A stretch of DNA of 64,000 nucleotides from Babylonia areolata (GCF_041734735.1 NC_134878.1:182501-246500), one strand, 5' to 3'; counted from the stretch's first letter, positions 33,202 through 45,958 are shown. Program-made: numbers and translations. The notes: generated by a model not told the origin, from the letters alone.

Positions 33202-35027
33202 TGTCATAGGACTGTCTGGTCCCTGTGTCATAGGACTGATCCCTGTGTCATAGAACTGTCTGGTCCCTGTGTCATAGAACTGTCTGGTCCCTATGTCATA
33301 GAACTGTCTGGTCCCTGTGTCACAGAACTGTCTGGTCCCTGTGACATAGAACTGTCTGGTCCCCGTGTCATAGAACTGTCTGGTCCGTGTCATAGAACTG
33401 TCTGCTCACTGTGTCATAGGACTGTCTGGTCCCTGTGTAATAGGACTGGTCCCTGTGTCATAGGACTGTCTGGTCCCTGTGTCATAGGACTGGTCCCCGT
33501 GTCATAGAACTGTCTGGTCCCTGTGTAATAGGACTGGTCCCTGTGTCATAGGACTGTCTGGTCCCTGTGTAATAGGACTGGTCCCTGTGTCATAGGACTG
33601 TCTGGTCCCTGTGTCATAGAACTGTCTGGTCCCCGTGTCATAGGACTGTCTGGTCCCTGTGTAATAGGACTGGTCCCTGTGTCATAGAACTGTCTGGTCC
33701 CTGTGTCATAGAACTGTCTGGTCCCTGTGTCATAGGACTGTCTGGTCCCCGTGTCATAGAACTGTCTGGTCCCTGTGTCATAGAACTGTCTGGTCCCCAT
33801 GTCATAGAACTGTCTGGTCCCCGTGTCATAGGACTGTCTGGTCCCCGTGTCATAGGACTGTCTGGTCCCTGTGTCATAGGACTGGTCCCTGTGTCATAGG
33901 ACTGTCTGGTCCCCGTGTCATAGATCTGTCTGGTCCCCGTGTCATAGAACTGTCTGGTCCCTGTGTCATAGGACTGGTCCCTGTGTCACAGGACTGGTCC
34001 CTGTGTCATAGGACTGGTCCCTGTGTCATAGAACTGTCTGGTCCCTGTGTCATAGAAGTCTGGTTCCTGTGTCATAGAACTGTCTGGTCCCCGTGTCATA
34101 GGACTGTCTGGTTCCTGTGTCATAGGACTGTCTGGTTCCTGTGTCATAGGACTGTCTGGTCCCTGTGTCATAGAACTGTCTGGTTCCTGTGTCATAGGTC
34201 TGGTCCCTGTGTCATAGGACTGTCTGGTCCCTGTGTCATAGAACTGTCTGGTTCCTGTGTCATAGAACTGTCTGGTTCCTGTGTCATAGAACTGTCTGGT
34301 CCCTGTGTCATAGAACTGTCTGGTCCCTGTGTCATAGAACTGTCTGGTCCCTGTGTCATAGAACTGTCTGGTTCCTGTGTCATAGAACTGTCTGGTCCCT
34401 GTGTCATAGGACTGTCTGGTCCCTGTGTCATAGAACTGTCTGGTCCCTGTGTCATAGGACTGTCTGGTCCCTGTGTCATAGAAGTCTGGTTCCTGTGTCA
34501 TAGAACTGTCTGGTCCCTGTGTCATAGAACTGTCTGGTCCCTGTGTCATAGGACTGTCTGGTCCCTGTGTCATAGAACTGTCTGGTCCCTGTGTCATAGG
34601 ACTGTCTGGTCCCTGTGTCATAGAACTGTCTGGTTCCTGTGTCATAGGACTGTCTGGTCCCTGTGTCATAGAACTGTCTGGTCCCTGTGTCATAGGACTG
34701 TCTGGTCCCTGTGTCATAAGACTGTCTGGTCCCTGTGTCATAGGACTGTCTGGTTCCTGTGTCATAGAACTGTCTGGTCCCTGTGTCATAGGACTGTCTG
34801 GTTCCTGTGTCATAGGACTGTCTGGTCCCTGTGTCATAGGACTGTCTGGTTCCTGTGTCATGGAACTGTCTGGTTCCTGTGTCATAGGTCTGGTCCCTGT
34901 GTCATAGGACTGTCTGGTTCCTGTGTCATAGAACTGTCTGGTCCCTGTGTCATAGAACTGTCTGGTTCCTGTGTCGTAGGACTGTCTGGTCCCTGTGTCA
35001 TAGGACTGTCTGGTTCCTGTGTCATGG
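33202..35027. repeat. 24-bp minisatellite, about 1.83 kb
   Basis: Roughly 75 copies of TCATAGAACTGTCTGGTCCC plus TGTG, with GAACTG/GGACTG and CCCTG/TTCCTG/CCCCG variants and shorter units lacking CTGTC. Because 24 is divisible by three, frames of up to 370 codons are open on both strands (CHRTVWSL; MTQGPDSP). They are repeat artefacts. Confidence 0.96.
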
Positions 35028-35846
35028 ACGTAACAACGAGGATCTTATCGGTCGGAATGTTAGGGGGAGTTAGTTCCCGTCGTGTAAACTGGTGAGAGCG
35101 TGCGATCTCCCTGATCTTCCGAACAGGTAACTTAATCAAACTGAATTTTTTCACATAGCAGTAGTCTGTGCATATCAGAGCGGCAATACCCACAATACGG
35201 AATGAGTAGTGTTCACAAGGCGTGGACGTTCACTGCGAAGTGGAGAGAGGAAGGACTATGGATATTGCCCAAACTTAGCAAAGGAAGAATTTCTTTTCAA
35301 ATATTAGCAGGTATGTTACTGAATACTTTTTTCCTCGAAGATATATGTTGCAATGCTTAATTAAAAGGAAAAACATTTTAAGAGGTTTGTTGTTGTTTTT
35401 TAGTTGTTTTTTGTTACGGAACAATGAACAGAACTCCAGACATATTTTCCTATTTCTTTGAGAGTATCAGTGTTTCTGTTGTATGGTGGTATCCTCAGTC
35501 TTTATCTGTCCGACCGTGGAGGCGGCTTCCATCCGGTGTCTTTGGTGAATCCCTTTATCGCTGCAGTAAATAACCCTGTTGTACATTATGTATGTGGGTG
35601 TCTGTATATTCAAATGGAAGTGTGTGTGTGCGTGCATGTGTGTGTATGTGAGTGCATGCGGCTGGGAAAATCACAAGATTTCAATCAGGATCAAAATCAG
35701 GTTCTACCACAAGTCTGACGCTCCCAAACCACCTGAAAGTTGCCAGGTGACTGATGACAAACCCTGTCATGCATCCTCATTTCTTTCCAGACAGACCACA
35801 GCCAAGGAGACAGCAGCCGCTGACTTCATTACTGTTTTTGCATATC

Positions 35847-35889
<43 letters not shown>

Positions 35890-36034
35890 TACAAGACAAA
35901 CTCTATGAATATGTTAAGATTGTCTTTTTTTTTATTTCCAAACTTGGTCCACTGAAATTGTCAAAATCTCCCCCAGATTTTTAGACAGAAGGCCACGATC
36001 ACTCTATCATTCTAGGCCAGTAAGAAACACTATC

Positions 36035-36088
<54 letters not shown>

Positions 36089-36221
36089 ATGCCTGTATGG
36101 CACTTGTGTCTGACAGCCAGACAAATACATAGCCGAAAAGGTTTGCAAGAAACCACTGTCCACAGGCACGAGTCAAGGTATCCCATGAAAGGAGGACGGA
36201 ATAAAGACAGTTAAATCTGCA
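35028..36221. other. No gene confirmed; (CA)n at 35848-35888 and (GT)n at 36036-36087
   Basis: On the minus strand the frame entering the 24-bp array is preceded by a less repetitive stretch, KIREIARSHQFTRRELTPP, at about 35030-35120. It has no recognised domain and no splice support. Confidence 0.4.
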
Positions 36222-37598
36222 GGTGAAGAACCTGGAAGAAAGAGAACATTACCTGTCCCTAACAGGTGATGGGTGAAGAACCTGGAAGAAAGAGAACATT
36301 ACCTGTCCCTAACAGGTGATGGGTGAAGAACCTGGAAGACAGAGAACATTACCTGTCCCTAACAGGTGATGGGTGAAGAACCTGGAAGACAGAGAATATT
36401 ACCTGTCCCTAACAGGTGATGGGTGAAGAACCTGAAGACAGAGAACATTACCTGTCCCTAACAGGTGATGGGTGAAGAACCTGGAAGACAGAGAATATTA
36501 CCTGTCCCTAACAGGTGATGGGTGAAGAACCTGGAAGAAAGAGAACATTACCTGTCCCTAACATGATGGGAATCAACAGGTCAAGAACCTGAAGACAGAG
36601 AATATTACCTGTCCCTAACAGGTGATGGGAATCAACAGGTGAAGAACCTGAAGATGGAGAATATTACCTGTCCCTAACAGGTGAAGGTAATCAACAGGTG
36701 AAGAACCTTTAGACAGAGAATATTACCTGTCCCTAACAGGTGAAGGTAATCAACAGGTGAAGAACCTTTAGACAGAGAATATTACCTGTCCCTAACAGGT
36801 GATGGGTGAAGAACCTTTAGACAGAGAATATTACCTGTCCCTAACAGGTGATGGGAATCAACAAGTGAAGAACCTTTAGACAGAGAACATTACCTGTCCC
36901 TAACAGGTGACGGGTGAAGAACCTGAAGACAGAGAATATTACCTGTCCGTAACAGGTGATGGGTGAAGAACCTGAAGACAGAGAATATTACCTGTCCGTA
37001 ACAGGTGACGGGTGAAGAACCTGAAGACAGAGAACATTACCTGTCCCTAACAGGTGACGGGTGAAGAACCTGAAGACAGAGAATATTACCTGTCCGTAAC
37101 AGGTGATGGGTGAAGAACCTGAAGACAGAGAACATTACCTGTCCCTAACAGGTGATGGGTGAAGAACCTGAAGACAGAGAACATTACCTGTCCCTAACAG
37201 GTGATGGGTGAAGAACCTGAAGACAGAGAACATTACCTGTCCCTAACAGGTGATGGGTGAAGAACCTGAAGACAGAGAACATTACCTGTCCCTAACAGGT
37301 GATGGGTGAAGAACCTGAAGACAGAGAACATTACCTGTCCCTAACAGGTGATGGGTGAAGAACCTGAAGACAGAGAACATTACCTGTCCCTAACAGGTGA
37401 TGGGTGAAGAACCTGAAGACAGAGAACATTACCTGTCCCTAACAGGTGATGGGTGAAGAACCTGAAGACAGAGAACATTACCTGTCCCTAACAGGTGATG
37501 GGTGAAGAACCTGAAGACAGAGAACATTACCTGTCCCTAACAGGTGACGGGTGAAGAACCTGAAGACAGAGAACATTACCTGTCCCTAACAGGTGATG
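36222..37598. repeat. 49-bp minisatellite with 61-bp variants
   Basis: About 28 copies of a unit containing GTGATGGGTGAAGAACCTGA, AGACAGAGAACATTACCTGT and CCCTAACAG. Longer units insert AATCAACAG. On the minus strand each unit reads TTCTCTGTCTTCAG then 29 bases then GGTAATG, the order of a 3' splice site, mini-exon and 5' splice site. Confidence 0.95.
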
Positions 37599-38225
37599 AA
37601 GTCTAAAGACAGACAATTCTCTTGCTGTGCCAGACTTTGTTGTCATCTTGACAGGAATATGTGTTGTGTATCATGGCTGCACTTTTTAAAAGTCCATTAA
37701 TGCTGGGGAACAAAACCCCAGAGAATGAGTGAAAGTGAACCTGTAAGTGTTAAAAAATTTGATTATCAGCTTTAATTTGTAAGATTTCTGTCACTGGTAT
37801 TTGACCCATTTGATAATGTCTCTTCTTGTTTGAGTGAAAGAGAATGTGTACAATACCAATCAACACCAAAAGAACAAGACAATAACTATGGGGCAGGAAT
37901 ACAATATAAACATATCCCTGTTATTAAAACCAACCTGAGGTTCCTGGAAGATACAGAATAAAGGACAAAATTACAAAGAATAAGACAGTCACAATTACAC
38001 TTGAAAAAAACAAAACAAAACAAAAACAGTAAGAATGTGCTTTACACAGTGGTGACTATCACATCTGAATAAAAACTTTCATGATTCAATCGCAACAAAA
38101 ATGCATCAAATTATACAAAGGTAATAAAAATCATCCACAACTTCAATCAAATATTTCTTTCATGAGGCCAGAATTTGTAGAGAAGAAAAAACAAACCAAC
38201 AACTTCTAGACAATCCTGCTTCAAG
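37599..38225. other. No gene seen
   Basis: AT-rich unique sequence without supported features. Confidence 0.5.
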
Positions 38226-38670
38226 CAAATATATGGCTTTATAATCATCTCTTGTGATAACTATTTCTCAATGCAGACATATTCTATGAAGCTTGAAGCT
38301 ATTACTTGTCTCTAAAAGTCACCTTTTATTAAGCTTAAAACCATATCTCTGTAGTTATTATTATTATGCTGTAGTTTTATTATTATGCTAACATTTGCAC
38401 AGACAAAAGAAATGTCTATACAGACATATATTTGAAGCTTGAAACAAACATATGTCTCAAAAGTCATTTTCATTATGCTTGAAACTAGCATGTCTATACA
38501 GTCATTTTTATGGAGCTTGAAACTATATATCTCTACAGTCATATATCTCTACAGTCGCATCTTTTTTTATGAAGCTTGAAACTAACATATCTCTACAGTC
38601 ATCTTTAAGAAGCTTGAAACTTACATATGTGTCAATTGTTATCTTTCATGAAGCTAATACTTGAAGAGAA
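38226..38670. repeat. Decayed tandem repeat, about 50-60 bp
   Basis: Loose recurrence of GAAGCTTGAAACTAACATA and TCTCTACAGTCATCTTT-like blocks about 50-60 bp apart with many differences. It looks like an old array no longer being homogenised. Confidence 0.6.
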
Positions 38671-39552
38671 AACATATATCCAGAAAATTCTGATCACTGG
38701 TAATCTTCCATGAGGCAACTTCTGCAGACAAAATGATAACATGCAAATAACACACAGCCTAGTCATCAACCTGATTTTGTATACTGACGATTTTTCTTTA
38801 TCCACGCACACACATATCTAATATCACTGAAAGCAGAAATGCACACACAAAAAAAGAAAACTATGCAAACACTCGTGCTTTGGATGATATTGAAAAGCAA
38901 AATAATTTATTGCACACACATGCCAATACATCCAAATCCCCCCCCCCCTCCCCACACCCCCTCCACTCTCCTTTCAAACCCCCATCACCTCCAAAAACAC
39001 ACACACGCACACACACACAAAATGAAAAATTGTTTGTTTTCAACTGCAATCCAGGTGCTGATGTGAATATCAGAAGACCACTGCTTGCAATGAAATAAAT
39101 ACAGCCACAATGGCACAGACACACCAGCAGACTGCCTCAGTGTCAAGTGGCAAGCACAATGCAACCTATCTACAGAGTACACACACACAATCAATTAATC
39201 AATGAATACATGGAAAGCTCACACTAGCTGAGTAAAAGTTGTTAATAAAATACTGCCTGATAAACCATGGCATAAAATAGAATAAGTGTGCACACTCACA
39301 CACGCGCACACACACACACACACATATGCACAAACGCACATATTATACACACACACACACCCCCAATTACACACACACTGACATACCTCTATAAGGTAAA
39401 TAGTCCCAGTAAACCAAAGTGGGGACGTGTTCAGAGGATAAGGGTGGAGATTGTTACTACCCGTACTTTCAAAGTTGACCAAGCTCTCCTGGTGCCTCAA
39501 TCCACTCTGTGTCTACACATAAACAGATCACATATGTACGAAATAGACTTCA
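38671..39552. other. No gene seen; short (CA)n tracts
   Basis: C-run at 38938-38947, CA runs at 38998-39019 and 39297-39362. No exon was supported. Confidence 0.5.
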
Positions 39553-39760
39553 CTTTAAGTTTAACCAAGTCCATCAAGTAATTTTCTTTAATTGTACTTA
39601 AATCTCTACAACCCTCCTTCTACCTGGTTTCCTCCAACTCACCATTTATCCACCACCTCCTCTCCTACCTTTTACATGATAACATTCAAATGTGAAAATG
39701 AATACTTAACAAAATGACTACAATAACCACTATGTGTGACGTGACGTTAAACAAAATTCC
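39553..39760 (+). mobile_element. Dispersed repeat B, second longer copy
   Basis: It aligns with 22715-22905 from TTTAACCAAGTCCATCAAGT through CTACCTGGTTTCCTCCAAC and AACAAAATGACTACAATAAC, then continues with GTGACGTTAAACAAAATTCC, which may be the 3' end. An A-run follows at 39809. Confidence 0.7.
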
Positions 39761-39973
39761 ACTCCAATCCAACGTGTGCAAGATGTAAACCACAAATGGA
39801 AAAAGAACAAAAAAAAAAAAAATCAAAATTTCCTTTTATGCAGAGTTTTATCACCTATAAGCTTTCACTCTTGTGGTCCACTGTTTCTCTTCTTGTGGTC
39901 CATGATGACCTTCCCAAACCAGAAGACTTGTCACGTGTGACCCGAGATAAAGATCTCCATCCATCAAATCTTT

Positions 39974-40425
39974 CAAGCTGACTGCATTCACTGGTCAGTG
40001 AGGAGCTTTAAGCTGACTGCATTCACTGGTCAGTGGTGAGCTTTAAGCTGACTGCATTCACTGGTCAGTGAGGAGCTTTAAGCTGACTGCATTCACTGGT
40101 CAGTGAGGAGCTTTAAGCTGACTGCATTCACTGGTCAGTGGTGAGTTTTAAGCTGACTGCATTCACTGGTCAGTAAGGAGCTTTTAGCTGACTGCATTCA
40201 CTGGTCAGTGAGGAGCTTTAAGCTGACTGCATTCATTGGTCAATGATGAATAAGCTGACTGCATTCACTGGTCAGTGAGGAGCTTTAAGCTGACTGCATT
40301 CACTGGTCAGTGAGGAGCTTTAAGCTGACTGCATTCACTGGTCAGTGAGAAGCTTTAAGCTGACTGCATTCACTGGTCAGTGAGGAGCTTTAAGCCGACT
40401 ACATTCACTGGTCAGTGAGGAGCTA
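39974..40425. repeat. 35-bp minisatellite
   Basis: Thirteen copies of AGCTTTAAGCTGACTGCATT plus CACTGGTCAGTGAGG. One unit is 8 bp shorter. Confidence 0.95.
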
Positions 40426-41335
40426 TCAGTTCAGGCTGACAGCCGGGCAAGCATCTTTTTTCTTCTTCTTTTTTTTCAACAATGGCAGAAAAAACACCAC
40501 ATACATACACGGCCAGTGTGGATGTGTGCATGGTGGTGATGATTGTGAAGAGGGACTGGGGGAATGAGTGCACTTCCTTTTGAAGCGGGGTATTTCTTCC
40601 CCTGCTGCTCTCTCACGGCCCTTTCACACTTCTGTCTGTCTGTGTTCTCTATAGGTGGACACTTTTTTTGCCATTTTAGTATTTCAAATTGTGTGTGCAT
40701 ATGTCTGGGTTTGTTCCTGGCAAGCATCTATATAGTTTATCATGAAAACAGCACAGTAGAGGACACTACATAGGACTGAACAAAGAACAGGACTGAAAAA
40801 CTGTAGTTAAAAGAAACGCTCTTGAGGCTGACGTGCTTATATTCCAGTAAATTTGTATGTAACTGCACAGCATTCCATTAATATCAATAACATGGAATAT
40901 TGAAAATACTGAGATCAAACCAATGGAATAAAATGAACAAAATCACCACTCTTCACACACACACAAAACGCTTTTCTATGCAAATGTACACAAAATCTTG
41001 AGTCAAGTTGGAAAATAATGGCAAACCTTAGTTGTTGTTTTTAAAAATCAAGCACAAAAATCCAAACTGTTCTAATGATGGGCAAATGTTTTTAAAAATA
41101 AAACTTTTTTTCAATGGTAACCTTGGTGCAACGTGCAAAAATACACAAACATCCACCAGAAAAACATTAGAACCAAATAAAAAAAGAGTTATATACTGTA
41201 TAAAATAATACCCATCCTTATGATAATATCCACCAATAATACCCATCCTTATGATAATATCCACCCAAAGTTCCACACCTGTATCACAAGACATCGATCT
41301 CAGGGACAAACCGACACACAACAAAAGAGCAGAAC
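40426..41335. other. No gene seen; short direct duplication
   Basis: AATACCCATCCTTATGATAA occurs twice at 41206-41262. The rest is unique sequence and a T-rich patch at 40456-40478. Confidence 0.5.
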
Positions 41336-42258
41336 CACACAGCTGGTTCCATCTACAGCCTGACAGCCGTCACACAGCTGGTTCTATCTACAACCTGACA
41401 GCTGTCACACAGCTGGTTCCATCTACAGCCTGACAGCCGTCACACAGCTGGTTCCATCTACAACCTGACAGCTGTCACACAGCTGGTTCCATCTACAGCC
41501 TGACATGTCACACAGCTGGTTCTATCTACAGCCTGACACGTCACACAGCTGGTTCTATCTACAGCCTGACACGTCACACAGCTGGTTCCATCTACAGCCT
41601 GACACGTCACACAGCTGGTTCTATCTACAGCCTGACACGTCACACAGCTGGTTCCATCTACAGCCTGACACGTCACACAGCTGGTTCTATCTACAGCCTG
41701 ACACGTCACACAGCTGGTTCTGTCTACAGCCTGACACGTCACACAGCTGGTTCCATCTACAGCCTGACACGTCACACAGCTGGTTCTATCTACAGCCTGA
41801 CACGTCACACAGCTGGTTCCATCTACAGCCTGACACGTCACACAGCTGGTTCTATCTACAGCCTGACACGTCACACAGCTGGTTCTGTCTACAGCCTGAC
41901 ACGTCACACAGCTGGTTCCATCTACAGCCTGACACGTCACACAGCTGGTTCTATCTACAGCCTGACACGTCACACAGCTGGTTCCATCTACAGCCTGACA
42001 TGTCACACAGCTGGTTCTATCTACAGCCTGACATGTCACACAGCTGGTTCCATCTACAACCTGACAGCTGTCACACAGCTGGTTCCATCTACAACCTGAC
42101 AGCTGTCACACAGCTGGTTCCATCTACAGCCTGACATGTCACACAGCTGGTTCTATCTACAGCCTGACATGTCACACAGCTGGTTCTATCTACAGCCTGA
42201 CACGTCACACAGCTGGTTCTATCTACAGCCTGACACGTCACACAGCTGGTTCTATCTA
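41336..42258. repeat. 33-bp minisatellite with 165-bp higher-order repeat
   Basis: About 27 copies of CACAGCTGGTTCTATCTACA plus GCCTGACACGTCA; flanking units are 36 bp (GACAGCTGTCA or GACAGCCGTCA). The TCTATC, TCCATC and TCTGTC variants recur in a five-unit order from about 41571 to 42040, giving a 165-bp higher-order period. Both strands remain open (SHSWFYLQPD; TCQAVDRTSCV). Its high-coordinate end merges with the coding exon at 42256-42414. Confidence 0.95.
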
Positions 42259-42414
42259 CAGCCGGACAGCGGTCACACAGTCAGAGGCCTGATAGTCAGG
42301 AGCAGGAATGTAGACAGCTCCTCCACGCGGGGTGAACAGGATCCCGTTGCCCACACTGTCAGACACGGTGAATGGAGCATCATAACCCCCACCTCCTTCG
42401 CCCACATCTTCTGT
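42256..42414 (-). CDS. Predicted terminal coding exon, protein family unknown
   Basis: The minus strand shows a good 3' splice site (TTTCGTTTTAATGTTGCAG ending at 42415) followed by 52 codons and a stop at 42256-42258. The peptide begins TEDVGEGGGGYDAPFTV, contains GNGILFTPRGGAVYIPAPDY and ends ASDCVTAVRL. Codon third positions are G/C-rich and the composition differs from the surrounding repeats, which argues for real coding sequence. It reads like the cytoplasmic tail of a membrane protein, but I do not recognise it. The last eight codons and the stop are homologous to the adjoining 33-bp repeat unit. The exon starts in phase 0. It could be the last exon of the PTCHD-like gene on the same strand if that gene splices from GAG/GTTGGT near 55034; alternatively it ends a separate gene lying between 43 and 52 kb. 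Neither is proven. Confidence 0.5.
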   Translation of the reverse strand, partial: TEDVGEGGGGYDAPFTVSDSVGNGILFTPRGGAVYIPAPDYQASDCVTAVRL

Positions 42415-42949
42415 CTGCAACATTAAAACGAAACAATATCAGCTTTTGTTTATACTCCAACCAACCGCACTGGGCCATATCAGGACTGTCAAACCATACA
42501 AATGCTCAACCATGTCAACATAAAACTGTTACATCTAAAAAAAATTAAATTAAAATTAAAAATAAAAAAAACAGCAAAAATCACCAAAAAAAACCCACAA
42601 AAATCTGTATATGACACATTATCCTAACCATTTAGCTCCTAAGTACAAATAAGACCAGGCCGTGCTGAGGACATCAGCCCTTTCACTTATATTATCACCC
42701 GATTACATAGGATTTAAAAGATAGTAAAATAGGAAAAAACAATACTTCAGAGCCAAACAAAAAATACATTAAAAGGCCATTTAGGCAAATAACACTGCAG
42801 AATTGACAGCTAGTGCCCATCCCAGTATTTACATTTTCAGTACCTATTCACCAGAGCAAAACAGCACAGATGAACATTACAGACAGCGGAAAGGAGAAAA
42901 AAGTGTCAAGGCTTGCTCAAAAAAAGAACGGGGAATGCACTGGAACAAC
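42415..42949. other. Intron sequence if the 42.3-kb exon is real; nothing else seen
   Basis: AT-rich, A-run at 42540-42600. No further exon was supported. Confidence 0.45.
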
Positions 42950-43195
42950 AGTGAAGGAAGGAGAAAGGCAGAAAATGAAGACAGCAATGAAGGAAGGAAA
43001 AAGGCAGAAAATGAAGACAGCAGTGAAGGAAGGAAAAAAGGCAGAAAATGAAGACAGCAGTGAAGGAAGGAAAAAAGGCAGAAAATGAAGACAGCAATGA
43101 AGCAAGGAAAGAGGCAGAAATAAAGACAGCAGAAAATGAAGACAGCAGTGAAGGAAGGAAAAAGGCAGAAATAAAGACAGCAATAGAAAAGAGGA
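42950..43195. repeat. 36-37-bp purine-rich tandem repeat
   Basis: Six or so imperfect copies of GTGAAGGAAGGAAAAAAGGC plus AGAAAATGAAGACAGCA. Purine-rich on the plus strand. Confidence 0.9.
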
Positions 43196-43299
43196 AATTT
43201 CTAGGAAGAATTTCCAGAAGGCGGGGATTGTTTTTATCCTGAAGGACCCCTGGCACTCCATGGGGGCAAACAGCTTGACCAAAGAGCTGTTGTTCATAT

Positions 43300-44825
43300 A
43301 ATGCTCTAAGATCAATCTTGGTATAAAACTGATTTACAATACACTTTGGGAATGAAGGAATAAAATGCTCTAAGATCAATCTTGCTATAAAACTGATTTA
43401 CAATACACATTAGGAATTGAAGGAATAAAATGCTCTAAGATCAATCTTGCTATAAAACTGATTTACAATACACATTGGGAATGGAAGGAATAAAATGCTC
43501 TAAGATCAATCTTGCTATAAAACTGATTTACAATACACATTGGGAATTGAAGGAATAAAATGCTCCAAGATCAATCTTGCTATAAAACTGATTTACAATA
43601 CACATTGGAATGGAAGGGATAAAATGCTCTAAGATCAATCTTGGTATAAAACTGATTTACAATACACATTGGGAATGGAAGGAATAAAATGCTCTAAGAT
43701 CAATCTTGGTATAAAACTGATTTACAATACACATTGGGAATGGAAGGAATAAAATGCTCTAAGATCAATCTTGCTATAAAACTGATTTACAATACACATT
43801 GGGAATGGAAGGAATAAAATGCTCTAAGATCAATCTTGGTATAAAACTGATTTACAATACACATTGGGAATTGAAGGAATAAAATGCTCTAAGATCAATC
43901 TTGCTATAAAACTGATTTACAATACACATTGGGAATGGAAGGAATAAAATGCTCTAAGATCAATCTTGCTATAAAACTGATTTACAATACACATTGGGAA
44001 TGGAAGGAATAAAATGCTCTAAGATCAATCTTGGTATAAAACTGATTTACAATACACATTAGGAATTGAAGGAATAAAATGCTCTAAGATCAATCTTGCT
44101 ATAAAACTGATTTACAATACACATTGGGAATGGAAGGAATAAAATGCTGTATGATAAATCTTGGTATAAAACTGATTTACAATACACATTAGGAATGAAG
44201 GAATAAAATGCTCTAAGATCAATCTTGGTATAAAACTGATTTACAATACACATTTGGAATGGAAGGAATAAAATGCTCTAAGATCAATCTTGCTATAAAA
44301 CTGATTTACAATACACTTTGGGAATGGAAGGAATAAAATGCTCTAAGATCAATCTTGCTATAAAACTGATTTACAATACACTTTGGGAATGGAAGGAATA
44401 AAATGCTCTAAGATCAATCTTGCTATAAAACTGATTTACAATACACATTGGGAATTGAAGGAATAAAATGCTCTAAGATCAATCTTGCTATAAAACTGAT
44501 TTACAATACACATTAGGAATTGAAGGAATAAAATGCTCTAAGATCAATCTTGCTATAAAACTGATTTACAATACACATTGGGAATGGAAGGGATAAAATG
44601 CTGTATGATAAATCTTGATACAAAATTGATTTAGTGAACACAATAGAAATGTGGGTTATAAAATGATGTATGACCAATCTCAATATAAAACTGATTTAGT
44701 GAACATATTAGAAAAGGAAATAAAATGATACATGATAATCTTGGTATAAAACTGATTTAGTGAACATAGAAAAGGAAATAAAATGACACATGATAAATCT
44801 TGGTATAAAACTGATTTAGTGTATA
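43300..44825. repeat. 65-bp minisatellite, with decayed flank
   Basis: About 20 close copies of a unit containing AATAAAATGCTCTAAGATCA, ATCTTGCTATAAAACTGATT and TACAATACACATTGGGAATG up to 44622, then three or four diverged copies (TTTAGTGAACA variants) to 44825. The diverged edge suggests that homogenisation is confined to the array core. Confidence 0.95.
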
Positions 44826-45324
44826 CATGAGAAACAGTGGGAAATGTTTCTTTAAGCTGGCGTGTCCCTCAATGTGCTTCCCCTTCCCCTTTCACTAACT
44901 CCTGACTTGACATAAAAATACACAGCATATACACAGACGTAAGCATGATGGGTGCAGGTGCCAGTGTGCACATGCCTGTAGCTGTCAACCACTACCTGCC
45001 TTGTTCTGTTCACCATCAGTCAAAACTTCTTTGTAACAGCAAAAACAAGAACAAAAGACAACTCCACGCCGAGTTTCTGGGCTGAACAAATTATTTCCCA
45101 TTTACATGAACAGTATTCTGTTTGATATCCATTCTGGACGTCTTTCTATGTCTTTGTCTCTCTGTTCTTTCTTTGCCTTTTCCCTTCATTTTGAATACTT
45201 CATGTAGAATTATGTCAAAACATCCAGTTCAGAGTTTTGTTGCTGTCAGCTTCATACCTGATACACTAGTTATGTTTGATGTGATTTGGATTCTGTATTA
45301 TTGTCATATGGATTGATAGGCAGA
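44826..45324. other. No gene seen
   Basis: Unique sequence; a 64-codon frame at 45122-45316 has no recognisable domain. Confidence 0.45.
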
Positions 45325-45416
45325 AAGACAGACAGATAGATAAATACATGGATAGACAGATTAATAGATAGATAGATAGACAGACAGATAGATAGACAAA
45401 CAGACAGACAGACAGT
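45325..45416. repeat. (GATA/GACA)n microsatellite
   Basis: Imperfect tetranucleotide repeat of GATA, GACA and AATA. Confidence 0.93.
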
Positions 45417-45593
45417 TTCCTCATGCTACTTAATTTCCTTCATCTTTTTTTTCTGTGCGTACAAAAGGTTACAAAAAATGCCTATTTTGTACTGTTCTGA
45501 ACTTGCAAAGGAAGCAGAATACAATTTGACACAGCTGGAATTCATGCACAAGCCAATCAAAGTAAAAGCATGTGGAGAGAGAAAAAAAAAAAG

Positions 45594-45958
45594 CAAAGTA
45601 AGAATAACATTACAGCAGCACGATGAAATGTTCAGATGCAAGAAAATGACAAAGTAAGAATAACATTATGGCATGATGAAATAATCAGCATGAAAATGAC
45701 AAAGTAAGAATAACATTATGGCATGATGAAATAATCAGCATGAAAATGACAAAGTAAGAATAACATTACGGCAGCATGATGAAATAATCAGCATGAAAAT
45801 GACAAAGTAAGAATAACATTACGGCAGCATGATGAAATAATCAGCATGAAAATGACAAAGTAAGAATAACATTACGGCAGCATGATGAAATAATCAGCAT
45901 GAAAATGACAAAGAATAACATTACGGAAGCATGATGAAATAACCAGCATGAAAATGAC
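45594..45958. repeat. About 50-bp minisatellite
   Basis: Seven copies of AAATGACAAAGTAAGAATAA plus CATTACGGCAGCATGATGAA and ATAATCAGCATG; two units lack the CGGCAG stretch. Confidence 0.94.

Noticed and set aside
33983-35095. 370-codon CHRTVWSL repeat protein
   Set aside because: It arises from a 24-bp minisatellite; equally long frames exist on the opposite strand and no start context or splice sites surround it.
36140-36240. Minus-strand terminal exon SSPADLTVFIPSSFHGIP after the last array unit
   Set aside because: The acceptor is an array unit and another frame is open for longer; no independent support.
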